From Nostoc sp. CHAB 5834 (lineage in GTDB: Bacteria; Cyanobacteriota; Cyanobacteriia; Cyanobacteriales; Nostocaceae): a stretch of DNA of 11,279 nt. Each line of letters starts with the position of its first letter. The stretch's first letter is position 1. The stretch covers positions 1 through 11,279 of the forward strand of contig JAIVFU010000162.1 in the NCBI GenBank assembly GCA_020829485.1, read 5' to 3'. This document shows positions 10,966 to 11,279 of the stretch, in pieces. Below the pieces are notes generated by a model. The model had not been told where the DNA came from, made no database searches, and was given only the letters and a program-made list of their open reading frames with translations. Made by a program: the position numbers and the translations under genes.

Positions 10966-11279
10966 TTAAACACGTTCATAATATGGCTTTATTTTAGTAT
11001 GAAAACCATCGTTATCCATTCTAATTAATGCCTCCAATGGTTGAAGATTGGTAACTAAACCAAGCGCAAATCTAAATCTTCGAGCAACCTTAGCAGCTTC
11101 TACCTGGTCAACAGCTAGCACCACCTTCGTTGATGAATTGGCCAGAACAGTATTAGAACCCACATTCCGCACTTCAATTTGAAGTACAAAGAGATTACAT
11201 AATGAGAAAAGCAAAAAAATCAGGATGATTAAGAAATAGACTACTGAACGAATATATTTTGAAAAACAAATAATCAAAT
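10966..11279 (-). CDS. Membrane-anchored protein of unknown function, start possibly outside window
   Basis: The frame is open to the right edge and ends at TAA 10966. No ATG is visible; the only start in reach is a TTG at 11277, so the true start probably lies outside. About 104 residues are seen: a strong membrane segment (IRSVVYFLIILIFLLFSLCNLFVL, about 9-32), then a soluble part with VRNVGSNTVLANSSTKVVLAVDQVEAAK and a C-terminal EALIRMDNDGFHTKIKPYYERV. The single anchor followed by a periplasmic domain is clear; no family is recognised. It is upstream of the HNH gene on the same strand, with about 120 nt and a promoter between them, so it is probably a separate unit. Confidence 0.55.
   Translation of the reverse strand, partial: LIICFSKYIRSVVYFLIILIFLLFSLCNLFVLQIEVRNVGSNTVLANSSTKVVLAVDQVEAAKVARRFRFALGLVTNLQPLEALIRMDNDGFHTKIKPYYERV

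Overview
The window looks like accessory DNA, plausibly a plasmid or genomic island, from a filamentous (Nostocales-type) cyanobacterium. It carries 26 exact copies of the HIP1 octamer GCGATCGC, mosaic short dispersed repeats of cyanobacterial type between genes, small hypothetical genes and no core genes. Plasmid location is an inference: no replication or partition gene is visible.

Left part (1-2990) is a block of small genes. On the minus strand, a 66-aa, a 56-aa and a 79-aa protein of unknown function are followed by a protein with a degenerate M15/DD-peptidase-like signature; a further partial minus-strand gene with a CxC motif runs off the left edge. A plus-strand ribbon-helix-helix-like protein (2167) and a minus-strand GC-rich SLOG/DprA-like nucleotide-binding protein (2932) converge and overlap antisense by 233 nt. 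Four 18-bp palindromes (consensus near TAGYGCGTGTACRYGCTA) sit at the promoters of these units, three of them right at a -10 box. This looks like a small regulon, with the ribbon-helix-helix protein the obvious candidate regulator. The SLOG protein ends in QLSLF, the textbook beta sliding clamp-binding motif.

The gap 2987-3383 has no large gene. It holds a plus-facing -10 box from the fourth palindrome, a possible 36-codon hydrophobic ORF, a polypyrimidine tract and two hairpins that probably terminate the minus-strand nuclease gene.

Middle part (3384-7790) is an envelope/exopolysaccharide block: a lipoprotein thermonuclease (minus); then, on plus, a secreted protein with a duplicated Cys-pair unit, a terminator, an O-antigen ligase/polymerase-like membrane protein, and a large secreted protein resembling alpha/alpha-toroid polysaccharide lyases. 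The last two overlap by about 209 nt in different frames.

Right part (7758-9942, minus) encodes an HlyD/MFP-like adaptor and a short TolC-like outer-membrane protein with overlapping reading frames and no ABC transporter gene in view. At 10045-10842 is an intact HNH endonuclease ending in QIPLF, then a membrane protein cut by the right edge. This last 1.5 kb has no HIP1 site and is AT-rich, consistent with separate acquisition.

The most striking unexplained signal is an 11-mer, TTCTTAGAGGA, present in 8 exact copies over 8.3 kb, on both strands and in several different reading frames. It is therefore conserved as DNA rather than as peptide.
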